Program-made: the position numbers and the translations under genes
Origin: Streptomyces sp. NRRL B-1347
GTDB lineage: Bacteria > Actinomycetota > Actinomycetes > Streptomycetales > Streptomycetaceae
Reading direction: 5' to 3'
Assembly: GCF_000720325.1 (NCBI RefSeq)
Contig: NZ_JOJM01000026.1
Span: forward strand, 1-64,000
Length of the DNA: 64,000 nucleotides
Part shown: in pieces, positions 11,060 through 19,084 of the stretch
Position numbering within the stretch: the stretch's first letter is position 1
Layout of the letters: each line of letters begins with the position of its first letter
The notes under the pieces: model-generated
What the model was told of the DNA's origin: nothing
The model's database searches: none
The model's input: only the letters and a program-made list of their open reading frames with translations

Positions 11060-12160
11060 TCAGGCCGCCGCCGCGGCGGCGTGCTCGGCGAGTATCAGCT
11101 GGCAGATCTCGTTGCTGCCTTCGATGACTTCCATCAACTTCGCGTCCCGGAAGGCCCGTTCCACCACGTGGCCGCCCGCCGCGCCCGCCGAGGCGAGCAC
11201 CTGCACGGCGGCGGCCGCGCCGCGGGCCGCGTTCGTGGCCGCGACGTGCTTGGCGAGGACGGAAGCGGGCACCTGCTCCGGCGAACCGCTGTCCCAGGCG
11301 GCACTGGCCCGTTCGCAGGCGAGCGTCGCCGTCCGCTCGGCGGCGTAGAGCTCGGCCAGGTGCCGGGCGACGAGCTGGTGCTGAAGCAGCGGCTTGCCGA
11401 ACTGCTCGCGCTCCTTGACGTGCCGGGCGACGGCCGTGAGGCAGGCGCGCAGGATGCCGACGCAGCCCCAAGCCACCGAGAGCCTGCCGTAGGTGAGCGC
11501 GATGGTGGTCAGCATGACGATCGGCTGGCCCGCCACCGCGAGCAGGTGCTCTGCGGGCAGCCGTACGTCGTCGAGCCGGACGGTGGCGTGCCCGGCCGCG
11601 CGGCAGCCGAGCGGTTCGGGCACCCGGGTGACCTGGACGCCGGGGGCCGTCGCGGGCACCACGGCGACGGCGCCGCCGCCCTCGTGACGGCCGAACACCA
11701 CGATCCAGTCGGCGTATCCGGCGACCGTGATCCACGTCTTGGTGCCGCTGACGACGATGTCGTCGCCGTCGCTGCGGATCTCGGTGCTCATCGCGGCGAG
11801 ATCGCTGCCCGCGCCGGGCTCGCTGAACGCCACCGCGGCCAGCTCGCCGCCGGTGAGGCGGCCGATGTACTCCGCGCGCTGCGCCTTGTCGCCGAACCGC
11901 TGGAGCGTCCACGCGGCCATGCCCTGCGAGGTCATCACGGACCGCAGCGAGCTGCACAGCGCTCCGGTGTGCGCGGTCAGTTCGGCGTTGTCGAGGCCGG
12001 ACAGGCCGAGGCCGCCGAACTCCGGCTTCGCCTCGGCGCACAGCACGCCCTTGGCGCCGAGTCCGCGCAGCACGCCGAGCGGGATCTCACCCGTGACGTC
12101 CCACTCGCTCGCGGCGTCGCCGACCGTCTCGGTCACCAGCGCCGTCAGGGCGTCAAGCAC
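11060..12160 (-). CDS. fkbI: FkbI-like acyl-ACP dehydrogenase (methoxymalonyl-ACP pathway)
   Basis: 366 aa, acyl-CoA dehydrogenase fold. FAD-binding and substrate motifs are visible: AFSEPGAGSDLAAM and GTKTWITVAGYADW in the middle, and the C-terminal KLMEVIEGSNEICQLILAEH, where IEGSNEI contains the usual catalytic-base region. In methoxymalonyl pathways this enzyme oxidises the carbon skeleton on the carrier protein toward the malonyl state. The GTG start overlaps the end of the carrier-protein gene by 8 bp, which implies translational coupling. Length is normal for the family. Confidence 0.92.
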   Translation of the reverse strand: MLDALTALVTETVGDAASEWDVTGEIPLGVLRGLGAKGVLCAEAKPEFGGLGLSGLDNAELTAHTGALCSSLRSVMTSQGMAAWTLQRFGDKAQRAEYIGRLTGGELAAVAFSEPGAGSDLAAMSTEIRSDGDDIVVSGTKTWITVAGYADWIVVFGRHEGGGAVAVVPATAPGVQVTRVPEPLGCRAAGHATVRLDDVRLPAEHLLAVAGQPIVMLTTIALTYGRLSVAWGCVGILRACLTAVARHVKEREQFGKPLLQHQLVARHLAELYAAERTATLACERASAAWDSGSPEQVPASVLAKHVAATNAARGAAAAVQVLASAGAAGGHVVERAFRDAKLMEVIEGSNEICQLILAEHAAAAAA

Positions 12161-12428
12161 CGGTGCCCCCGACGCGCAGCCGGGTCACGAGCGCGCTCAT
12201 GGTGCGCAGGGTGCGGAAGTTGTCCAGGGCGAGGTCGGGACCCTCCACCTCGACGTCGAACGTGCTCTCCACGAACACCACGAGCTCCATCGCGAAGAGC
12301 GAGGAGACCGCGCCCGAGGCGAACAGGTCCACCTCCGGCTCCCAGGTCATCTTGGTCTTGGCCTCAAGGAACGCGCCGATCTGCTGCTCGATGGCGGCGA
12401 CGGGCAGTTCCGTTGTCGAGTCCGTCAT
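12153..12428 (-). CDS. fkbJ: FkbJ-like stand-alone acyl carrier protein
   Basis: 91 aa. The phosphopantetheine site is DLFASGAVSSLFAMELV, typical of FkbJ carriers (the second Ser of VSSL is the likely attachment site) rather than the DSL motif of PKS ACPs. It carries the glyceryl-derived unit while it is oxidised and methylated. ATG at 12428 is preferred because GAAAGGGA lies just upstream; a GTG at 12446 is in frame but overlaps the stop of the methyltransferase gene. The 3' end overlaps the dehydrogenase start. Confidence 0.92.
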   Translation of the reverse strand: MTDSTTELPVAAIEQQIGAFLEAKTKMTWEPEVDLFASGAVSSLFAMELVVFVESTFDVEVEGPDLALDNFRTLRTMSALVTRLRVGGTGA

Positions 12429-12442
12429 GGGAAGTCCCTTTC

Positions 12443-13114
12443 TCACTGCGCCTTGTTCTTGCGTGCCAATGTGATGCCGTCGGCCATCGGGAGCAGCGAG
12501 AGCTCCACCCGGCTGTCGACGTGGAGGGCGGCGTTGAGCTCGCGGATGGCCTCGGTGTCGGCGTCGTGCGCCTCGGGGTCCGCGACCCGCCCGAAGTAGA
12601 GGGTGTTGTCGAGCACGACGAGGCCGCCGGGCCGCAGATGGGTCAGCGCCTCTTCGTAGTAGCGGGCGTAGCCGGTCTTGTCGGCGTCGACGAAGACCAG
12701 GTCGAAGGTCTCGGGGCCGTGCTCGGCGAGCAGGTCGGCCATGCTCCGGGCGCCGTCGCCGAGCCGCAGCTCGATCCGGTCGGCGACCCCGGCGCGCTCC
12801 CAGTACCGCCGTGCGATCTTCGTCCAGCGCTCGCTGATGTCACAGGTGACGATCCGCCCGCCGGGCGGCAGCGAACGGGCCATGCACAGCGTGCTGTAGC
12901 CGGTGAACGTGCCGATCTCCAGGACCCGGGAGGCACCGGTGAGACCGACGAGGAGGGCGAGCAGCTGCCCCTCCTCGGGCATGGTCACCATGGCGTTCAG
13001 GGACGGCATGAACGCCGTCTCGTTCACCAGGTCGCGCAGGATCTCGTCGTCGCGCAGCGACACCGAGCGGACGTAGTCGAGGACGCCCTCGTTCAGCTCC
13101 ACCTGACCGGCCAT
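12443..13114 (-). CDS. fkbG: FkbG-like SAM-dependent O-methyltransferase
   Basis: 223 aa, class I methyltransferase of the caffeoyl-CoA/FkbG type. Motif I is [13 protein letters not shown] (about 63-75), followed by [16 protein letters not shown] and a C-terminal [11 protein letters not shown], which is the family's metal/substrate region. It should methylate the 2-hydroxyl of hydroxymalonyl-ACP to give the methoxy group. The ATG shares one base with the TGA of the upstream dehydrogenase (TGATG), so the genes are tightly coupled. Confidence 0.93.
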   Translation of the reverse strand: MAGQVELNEGVLDYVRSVSLRDDEILRDLVNETAFMPSLNAMVTMPEEGQLLALLVGLTGASRVLEIGTFTGYSTLCMARSLPPGGRIVTCDISERWTKIARRYWERAGVADRIELRLGDGARSMADLLAEHGPETFDLVFVDADKTGYARYYEEALTHLRPGGLVVLDNTLYFGRVADPEAHDADTEAIRELNAALHVDSRVELSLLPMADGITLARKNKAQ

Positions 13115-13977
13115 CAGCGGACCTCGTACTCGTAGAAGCCACGCCCGGTCTTGCGGCCGTGGTTGCCTTCGGCGACCTTGCGCAGGAGCAGCTCGCTGGG
13201 GCGACAGCCCTCGTCCCCGGTGCGCTCGTGCAGCACCCACAGGGAGTCGACGAGGTTGTCGATGCCGATCAGGTCGGCGGTCCGCAGCGGGCCCGTCGGG
13301 TGGCCGAGGCAGCCCTCCATCAGGGCGTCGACGTCCTCGGCGGTGGCCCGGCCCTCCTCGACGACGTTCGCCGCGTCGTTGATCATGCGGTGCAGCACCC
13401 GGCTGGTGACGAAGCCGGGGCCGTCGCCGACCACGATGCCCTTGCGGCCCAGGACGGCGAGGAGCTCCTTGACGGCCGCCATCGTCCGCTCCGACGTACG
13501 CGGACCGCGCACGACCTCCAGGGTGCCGATCAGGTACGGCGGATTCATGAAGTGGATGCCGGCCAGGTCCTCGGGGGTGGAGACCTGGCCGGCGAGCTCG
13601 TCGACCGGGATGGACGAGGTGTTGGTGACCCGCAGCGTGCCGGGGGCGACCGCGGCCGCGATCTCCCGGTGCACCTTGGTCTTCAGCTCGGCGACCTCGG
13701 TGATCGCCTCGATCACCCAGGTCGCGTCCGCCGCGGCGGCCACGGAGTCGGCGAGCTCCAGCTCACCGGCGGGGCCGCTCCTCGGCAGGGCGCCCATCAT
13801 CTGGGCGAGCCGCAGCTCGTCGCGGAGCCGTCGGCGGGCCGTGCCCAGGCGCGCCTGGTCCACGTCCACGAGCGTGACCGGCACGCCGCGGCCGACGGCG
13901 AGCGTCGCGATGCCGATGCCCATCACGCCCGCGCCGAAGACCGCGAGCCGCTGCTGCTCTCCCCCGTTCCCGGTCAT
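13114..13977 (-). CDS. fkbK: FkbK-like 3-hydroxyacyl-ACP dehydrogenase (NAD-dependent)
   Basis: 287 aa. N-terminal Rossmann motif [17 protein letters not shown], then [21 protein letters not shown] and [20 protein letters not shown], the standard 3-hydroxyacyl-CoA dehydrogenase signatures, and a C-terminal [11 protein letters not shown]. It would oxidise the C3 hydroxyl of glyceryl-ACP. The start at 13977 fits the family alignment, but its ribosome site is weak; an in-frame GTG at 14067 has GAGG upstream, though the extra 30 residues look non-coding. It is the first gene of the operon that runs through FkbH, SARP and the PKSs. Confidence 0.9.
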   Translation of the reverse strand: MTGNGGEQQRLAVFGAGVMGIGIATLAVGRGVPVTLVDVDQARLGTARRRLRDELRLAQMMGALPRSGPAGELELADSVAAAADATWVIEAITEVAELKTKVHREIAAAVAPGTLRVTNTSSIPVDELAGQVSTPEDLAGIHFMNPPYLIGTLEVVRGPRTSERTMAAVKELLAVLGRKGIVVGDGPGFVTSRVLHRMINDAANVVEEGRATAEDVDALMEGCLGHPTGPLRTADLIGIDNLVDSLWVLHERTGDEGCRPSELLLRKVAEGNHGRKTGRGFYEYEVR

Positions 13978-14647
13978 CGGGCGATCACGCCCGTCCGTCC
14001 CCGAGCGGCCGGGGGCTTCTCCGCCCCTCGACCGGCGGCACACACGACAGACCCGCTCATTGAGCACACCTCAGCTTCAGTCGCTTTACGTCCGACAAGG
14101 ATTTTCCGGAAGGGAATGTCCGAATTCAGAGAATCACGCTCGATGCCTGCGGACACGAAAATGGATCGGCAGATCGGCCGAGCCGCATCCGGTGCAGCAC
14201 CGACCATAAAGCACTCACCGACGAGGACTTTACGACACTCGACCCAAAGGCAATAGCCAAGAAATATTAAACATTCGTTTCGCGTGGGTTGCGCCCCGCG
14301 GAAATCGCGGGCATCGCCCTACGCGCAGATTACCCCGCCGCGGTGAATTCGGAAGCGCCACATGTACTGCTGCCGACCGACCTGCGAAACGCGGAATGCA
14401 TGGATGGACGCGGCCCCCTTGGTGTTCAGCGAACAACTCCGCGGTTGCACTCTTGCAACGGCCCACAGTGTCTGACAGAACACCAGGCGGCTCCACCCCG
14501 CAGCCCGCTCATCAAGCTGCACTTCCACTTGAGGAAGCTCCCCCGACCCCCGTTCGACCTGCGCACATGACGGTGCCGGGGCCTGGCGGCCGACCGGTGC
14601 CGGCGGACCCGGCGGGTGCGGGCCGGGACCCCGGGCAGCGCGCGACC
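13978..14647. other. Intergenic region upstream of the methoxymalonyl/PKS operon
   Basis: About 670 bp without a convincing gene. The part 14090-14290 is clearly richer in A/T than its surroundings and is where the promoter of the minus-strand operon is expected. I could not fix a -35/-10 pair or a SARP heptamer array with 11- or 22-bp spacing. Short open frames here have no consistent codon bias. Confidence 0.6.
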
Positions 14648-14688
14648 GCGCGACGTCCGGCCGTGTTGCATTAAGCCGGACGCCGCGC
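14648..14688 (-). terminator. Hairpin downstream of the LuxR-type gene
   Basis: Two 14-base arms (14648-14661 and 14675-14688) pair with a single mismatch around a 13-base loop. It lies 41 bp beyond the stop of the minus-strand regulator. No T-run follows, as is common for Streptomyces terminators. Confidence 0.65.
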
Positions 14689-14729
14689 GGTGTCGTCGGG
14701 TTGCGCGTCAGACGTCCTCGGGTCGCGCC

Positions 14730-15797
14730 TTACACGTCCTCCTCGAGGTTCGCCTCCTTCACCAGATAGCCGAACTGGAATCGGCTCGTCGCGCCGAACA
14801 TCTGCATGACCTGGCCGATGTGTTTGCGGCAGGTGCGGACCGAAACGCCGAGGCGCCGGGCGATGGCTTCGTCCTTGGCCCCGGAGATCAACATCTTGAC
14901 GATCTCCTTTTTCATGTCGCCGCCGATGACATCGATTTCGGCCCGGCGGGTGTCGAACTCCTTCGCGGTCGCCCAGACGTGCTCGAAGCAGGAGTGCAGG
15001 AAGTCGATGAGCGAACGCTCCTGCACGACGACGGCACCGCCGTCCTCACCACTCGCCGGGATGTACGCCGCCGTGCGGTCGAAAATGACGATCTTGCCGA
15101 AGAGCGCACCTGCCGTGCGGATCTCGGCGCCGGACTCGATCAACTTCTCCGCGTGCTCACGGGTCGGCGTGTCGAACCGGGCGGCGTGCTGGTACAGGAC
15201 TCGCAGACGCACCCCCCGCTTGAGCGTCTGGAAGTCCCGGGTCTGTGACTCGACCAGATCGTCGGCGGGCCAGCCGCTGCCGGGCTGCATGCAGACGACT
15301 TCCTGGGAACTGTTCGCCGCCGCCTCCGACAGCAGCAATCTGACCGTCTCGGGCACTTTCACAATGTCGAATGAATTTGTATATTGGCTGCCGAACTTGC
15401 TCGACCGGAAGAGGAGCGAGAGCCGGGCCAGATCGTTTCTGAGCTGGCCCACCGCCAGCTTGCGTTCGAGCAGATCGAGCTCGCCCTGGTTCAGAAGCTG
15501 CGACGAGGCGATGCCCGGATCCGTCGGAATGAACCAGGCCTCCCTGTCCCGGGACGGCTGAATGAGCTGGAGCTCCAGGAGTTTGGCGACGATCTCCTCA
15601 CTTTCGGCAGGATGGAAGCCCAGCTCGTGTGCGACGTCGTCGACGGCGAAGCCGTCCCTGTCTAAACTCCATTCATAAACTTCAAAAACCCCAGCGACTG
15701 GCTTGGGAAACAAAGGCGCTCCAAGTTCACTAAGTATCCCCTCCAATTCCCCCAGGACGGGATAATCTGCCTGAGCGGTGTTCGATGTTTCTACCAA
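14730..15797 (-). CDS. LuxR-type regulator with N-terminal TrmB/winged-helix-like part; contains a TTA codon
   Basis: 355 aa. No receiver domain. Residues about 15-85 look like a winged-helix (VDDVAHELGFHPAESEEIVAKLLELQLI), about 130-275 is a PLD-like/TrmB-type sensor region, and about 295-345 is a LuxR helix-turn-helix (GAKDEAIARRLGVSVRTCRKHIGQVM). Leu45 is encoded by TTA (15663-15665), so translation should depend on the bldA tRNA in a Streptomyces host. The start is uncertain: TTG at 15797 follows an in-frame stop closely and has no clear ribosome site. The 5' end is AT-richer than the rest. It is probably a pathway-specific regulator of the PKS cluster, inferred from position only. Confidence 0.88.
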   Translation of the reverse strand: MVETSNTAQADYPVLGELEGILSELGAPLFPKPVAGVFEVYEWSLDRDGFAVDDVAHELGFHPAESEEIVAKLLELQLIQPSRDREAWFIPTDPGIASSQLLNQGELDLLERKLAVGQLRNDLARLSLLFRSSKFGSQYTNSFDIVKVPETVRLLLSEAAANSSQEVVCMQPGSGWPADDLVESQTRDFQTLKRGVRLRVLYQHAARFDTPTREHAEKLIESGAEIRTAGALFGKIVIFDRTAAYIPASGEDGGAVVVQERSLIDFLHSCFEHVWATAKEFDTRRAEIDVIGGDMKKEIVKMLISGAKDEAIARRLGVSVRTCRKHIGQVMQMFGATSRFQFGYLVKEANLEEDV

Positions 15798-16249
15798 TGC
15801 GCCAATGTATAGGACTCACCCCCGATGAGCCAGGCGCCAGGAGCCGCGCTTATGTCGTAAGTCTGGTTTAGTCGCTTCTCCGCCCCGATGGGCGACATGA
15901 GAGAAGAAAAACCGTTTCTGCAATACGCCGCACGTCCACGTCCCCTTCACCGGGGAACTCGGGAACTCGTGCGCAAGAACGGCGAATGAAAGATTCCGCT
16001 ATTCCGTCCCCGGCCTCGCTGACCAGTAAGAAGGCCAAGCGGTCAACAGCCAAGCGGAACGGGCATCGGGCGGGGAGGGCGACCTCGCCCCGCCCGGTCG
16101 GCCACACCGGCCCTCACCAGGACGCACTCATCCGGACCAATGAATTCCGGGGATGCGCATTTCCCGGAAGTCCAGAATCTGGACAGCGCATACCCCGGCC
16201 CGGCCCCATGAGCACGCCCGCGGTACGGGACGCCGGCGGCCTGTGCCCC
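15798..16249. other. Intergenic region between LuxR-type gene and flavin reductase gene
   Basis: About 450 bp with no supported gene. On the minus strand a TATACAT-like -10 element sits just in front of the TTG start of the regulator. The rest shows short frames without codon bias. Confidence 0.55.
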
Positions 16250-16864
16250 TTATCTGTGCGCGTATCCGTACGCGTATCCCTGCGCGTATCCGTACGCGCC
16301 CGGAGCTACCGGCGGTACGCGCGTGCTGCCGCCGACCTTCTGGCGGGGCAGAGCGGCCGTCGCGGCGAGCGGCTCCACACCTTCGCGGAACGACCCGAAC
16401 TTCCCGCGGTGGAAAACCAGCGGCGTGGGCTCGTCCGGATTCACCCGCAGCGCGGTCACCCTGGCGATGATGATGACGTGGTCCCCGGCATCGTGCTCGA
16501 CCTCGATGGCACACGACATCCAGGCGACGGCGTCACCCAATTCGGGACCGGCGGCCGATTCGGTCCACGGAACACCGGCGAACCGGTCGATGTCCTTGAC
16601 CGAGAACTGTCGGCACAGTTCTCCCTGACCGCTGCCGAGGATATTCACGCAGAATCCGCCGCTGCGCCGCAGGTCGACGAGCGTCGCCGACTCCTTCCCG
16701 GCACAGATCATGATCAGGGGAGGATTCAACGACACCGACATGAAGGAATTGCACGCCATCCCCACCGGCTCGCCGAACTCCCCGGTGGTGGTGATGACCG
16801 TAACCCCGGTCGGCAGATAGCCGAGGGTCCGCCGAAACTCCGTCGCGTCGAACGGGGCAACCAT
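16250..16864 (-). CDS. Flavin reductase domain protein with tyrosine/glycine-rich tail
   Basis: 204 aa, flavin reductase-like (FMN-binding split-barrel) family: FRRTLGYLPTGVTVITT, GMACNSFMSVSLNPPLIMICAGKES, GGFCVNILGSGQGELCRQF and DHVIIIARV are the family's blocks. Such proteins supply reduced flavin to a partner monooxygenase; none is in the window, so the partner may lie in the unseen part of the PKS cluster. ATG at 16864 has GAGGAG 6 bases upstream. The C-terminal tail (residues about 188-204) is a repetitive YGYAQGYAYGYAHR coded by a small direct repeat at 16251-16300, unusual for the family. Confidence 0.9.
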   Translation of the reverse strand: MVAPFDATEFRRTLGYLPTGVTVITTTGEFGEPVGMACNSFMSVSLNPPLIMICAGKESATLVDLRRSGGFCVNILGSGQGELCRQFSVKDIDRFAGVPWTESAAGPELGDAVAWMSCAIEVEHDAGDHVIIIARVTALRVNPDEPTPLVFHRGKFGSFREGVEPLAATAALPRQKVGGSTRVPPVAPGAYGYAQGYAYGYAHR

Positions 16865-16903
16865 AACCGACTCCTCGACTAGCCAACTCCTCGTTATATC
16901 GAA

Positions 16904-16909
16904 AGTATA
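16904..16909 (-). promoter_or_regulatory. Candidate -10 element of the flavin reductase gene
   Basis: TATACT on the minus strand, in a local A/T-rich patch 40 bp upstream of the start codon. No good -35 was found at 16-18 bp spacing. Confidence 0.35.
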
Positions 16910-17043
16910 GGAAGCCCTCGGATCCCCATGTTGGGACGAGCCACCAAGACCCTTGCCGGGATTTGGCCCTGGGGCGCAGTCGGGCCGACAGCGCGCGGCC
17001 CGCCCCTCACGGAGAGGAGCGGGCCGCCGCCCCGAGGCTCTCG

Positions 17044-18507
17044 TCACTTCTCCAGCGGCCCCCGGCTCATCAGCTCCCTCACCACCTCGGCCGCCGGCCG
17101 CCTCCGCGCCCGGTCGAGCGCCACGCCGACGGCCTTCAGATCGACGCGGACCTGCTCGTCCTCGGCCCCGGCCCGCTGGGCCAGCTCGTCGAGCAGGGCG
17201 AGGCCCTGGCCGACGTCGTCGTCGCCCACCACGAGCTTCGCGTCCGCGATCACCTTCCCCGCGCGCTCGATCAGCGCGGCGGCCCGGACCGCGAGCCGCT
17301 CGTCCGCCAACAGCACGGCGGCGACGGGCAGTTCGACCCGCTCGATGAGAGCGATCCACTCCCGCCCTGCCGCGGTGGTCGCGAGCTGTTCGTCGCGGAC
17401 CCGGCGCACCGCGTCCACCTCGGTCTGGCGCCCGAGGATGCGCACTCCGATCAGGTCGAAGGCGCAGACGCTCTGCTGGGCGAGGGCAAGCACGCCCGCC
17501 TTGGCGTCGCGCTTGATGAGGGTGGGGTCGCGCGGATGGAAGGAGTCCGGCACGGTCTCGGCCCGCGGGCCCGTCTCCAGGGTGAAGCCGTACGTCTTGT
17601 GCAGCGCGGGCTGCGCGATGTGCCGGCTGTAGGCGTAGTCGCTCTGCGTACCGGTGGTGGCGTACAGCGCGCGGCCCGTCTGGGGGGTGTACGCGCGCCC
17701 GCGCACCGCCGCGATCGCCTCGACGATCCGCCCCGCGACCGTCGTGAAGCGGAGCAGGTCCCGGGGGGTGATGTACTCCCGGTAGCCCGGGACGGCGAGG
17801 GGCGCGCAGGTCCCGGTGGGCAGGCCCGTGAACCGCTGTGCCGGGTCGTCGGTCTGGCTGTGGGCATGGCCCCACGGATAGAGGACGAGCTCCGAGAACG
17901 AGTGCACGTCGGCGAAGCTGTGGATGTGCCGCGTGTCCAGGAGGTGCTTGACGTTGCGGGTCTCCGGTTCGGAGAACGCGCCGGACCCGACGAAGACCTC
18001 GCTGCAGGGGCTGCACGAGGTCTGGCCCTCCGCCACGCCCCAGACGAAGTCGGTGTTGCGGTTGAGGTCGACGCCGTCGCACGTGGTCCCCGGGTTGTCG
18101 CGGAGGTTGCCGCGCCACATGTCGTCGACGGTCATCACCCGGTGGCGCCCGTCGGGGTTGACGCAGGGCACGATCCACACGTCGAGGCTCTCCAGGATGA
18201 GCTTGACGTCAAGGGCGGTCCAGGTCCGGCCCCCGTACACGACCGGGGTGCCGTTCTGATAGCTCGTGACGAGGTCGACGGCGAACTCCACCAGCGCGTC
18301 GGGGTTCATCAGTTCACGCGCGTGCGTGCCGCCCACCAGGAGGACGCCGCGGCGGTTTCCCCCGGCGCCGCCGCGCAGCCGCAGGGCGAACACCGGGCGG
18401 CCCTGGAGGGAGGGCTCGGGCAGCTGGAGCCTCGTGCACAGCTGCGGGAACGAGGTGGCGAGCTGCGAGATCACCGAGTCGAGCTGGGCGACCGTGCGGT
18501 ACATCAC
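17044..18507 (-). CDS. M14-family zinc carboxypeptidase
   Basis: 487 aa. Zinc ligands His62 and Glu65 are in GGTHARELMNPD, the third ligand His is in FADVHSFSELVLYPWG (about residue 201), and the catalytic Glu is in GFTLETGPR (about 310). VNPDGRHRVM and DLNRNTDF are the substrate-side motifs. The peptidase core occupies about 1-330; the C-terminal 150 residues are a helical extension of unknown role. No signal peptide is visible, so it is probably cytoplasmic or exported by another route. The GTG/ATG start overlaps the stop of the small upstream gene, so the two are translationally coupled. Confidence 0.9.
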   Translation of the reverse strand: MMYRTVAQLDSVISQLATSFPQLCTRLQLPEPSLQGRPVFALRLRGGAGGNRRGVLLVGGTHARELMNPDALVEFAVDLVTSYQNGTPVVYGGRTWTALDVKLILESLDVWIVPCVNPDGRHRVMTVDDMWRGNLRDNPGTTCDGVDLNRNTDFVWGVAEGQTSCSPCSEVFVGSGAFSEPETRNVKHLLDTRHIHSFADVHSFSELVLYPWGHAHSQTDDPAQRFTGLPTGTCAPLAVPGYREYITPRDLLRFTTVAGRIVEAIAAVRGRAYTPQTGRALYATTGTQSDYAYSRHIAQPALHKTYGFTLETGPRAETVPDSFHPRDPTLIKRDAKAGVLALAQQSVCAFDLIGVRILGRQTEVDAVRRVRDEQLATTAAGREWIALIERVELPVAAVLLADERLAVRAAALIERAGKVIADAKLVVGDDDVGQGLALLDELAQRAGAEDEQVRVDLKAVGVALDRARRRPAAEVVRELMSRGPLEK

Positions 18508-18809
18508 GCACCCCCCGCCCGCCGGCTCCCCTGGAGCCGCTCCTCCAGCCAGGCCCTGACCGCCTCGTCCTGCTCCACCAGCTCGCCGGGCAGCGGCCGC
18601 ACGGGCACCGGGGCGTGCAGATGGACTTCGTAGCCGCTCTCCAGGAGCCGACGGCAGTCGTCCGCGGTGACGAGCACCCGGACCGCGCCCTCCGGGTCGG
18701 GGATCCGGTCCAGGTCCAGATCGGCGACCCCGCGAAGGTCGCGGTTCGCGGCTCCGGGGTGGACCGTGGCGTCGAAACGCACCGCCGGGCGTTCGGTTGG
18801 TTCGCTCAT
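18504..18809 (-). CDS. Small hypothetical protein coupled to the M14 peptidase
   Basis: 101 aa starting MSEPTERPAVRFDATVHPG. ATG at 18809 with GGGAG upstream. It is acidic, without membrane segments or a recognised domain; a central LVTADDCRRLLESGYEVHLHAPV block looks like a compact folded unit. Overlap with the peptidase start suggests a substrate or accessory subunit, but the function is unknown. Confidence 0.75.
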   Translation of the reverse strand: MSEPTERPAVRFDATVHPGAANRDLRGVADLDLDRIPDPEGAVRVLVTADDCRRLLESGYEVHLHAPVPVRPLPGELVEQDEAVRAWLEERLQGSRRAGGA

Positions 18810-19084
18810 GTCCGTCTCCCTACGGGGACGGCCGGAAGGGGATGCGGCTCCCCGCAACGATCAGGGCGGCCCGTACCGAGGAGACGGAACCGGGCCGGTC
18901 ACGAGGCCGCCGGGACCACCATGGCCCGAAGGATCCAGCGACGTCCGGCAGTCCACCACCACCGACGATGCGACGCCCCACACCCCCTGTCAACGCCACC
19001 ACCACAACCGGTGGTCCCCACCTCCGGAACCCACCGCACGACAACGTCCCCAGCCGAACCGGCACCGGCGGGGACCGCCGCGCG

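Noticed and set aside
13978..14647. SARP-type heptamer repeats upstream of the PKS operon
   Set aside because: Two GTCCGA-like words occur at 14090 and 14118, but the spacing is 28 bp, not 11 or 22, so I do not call an operator.
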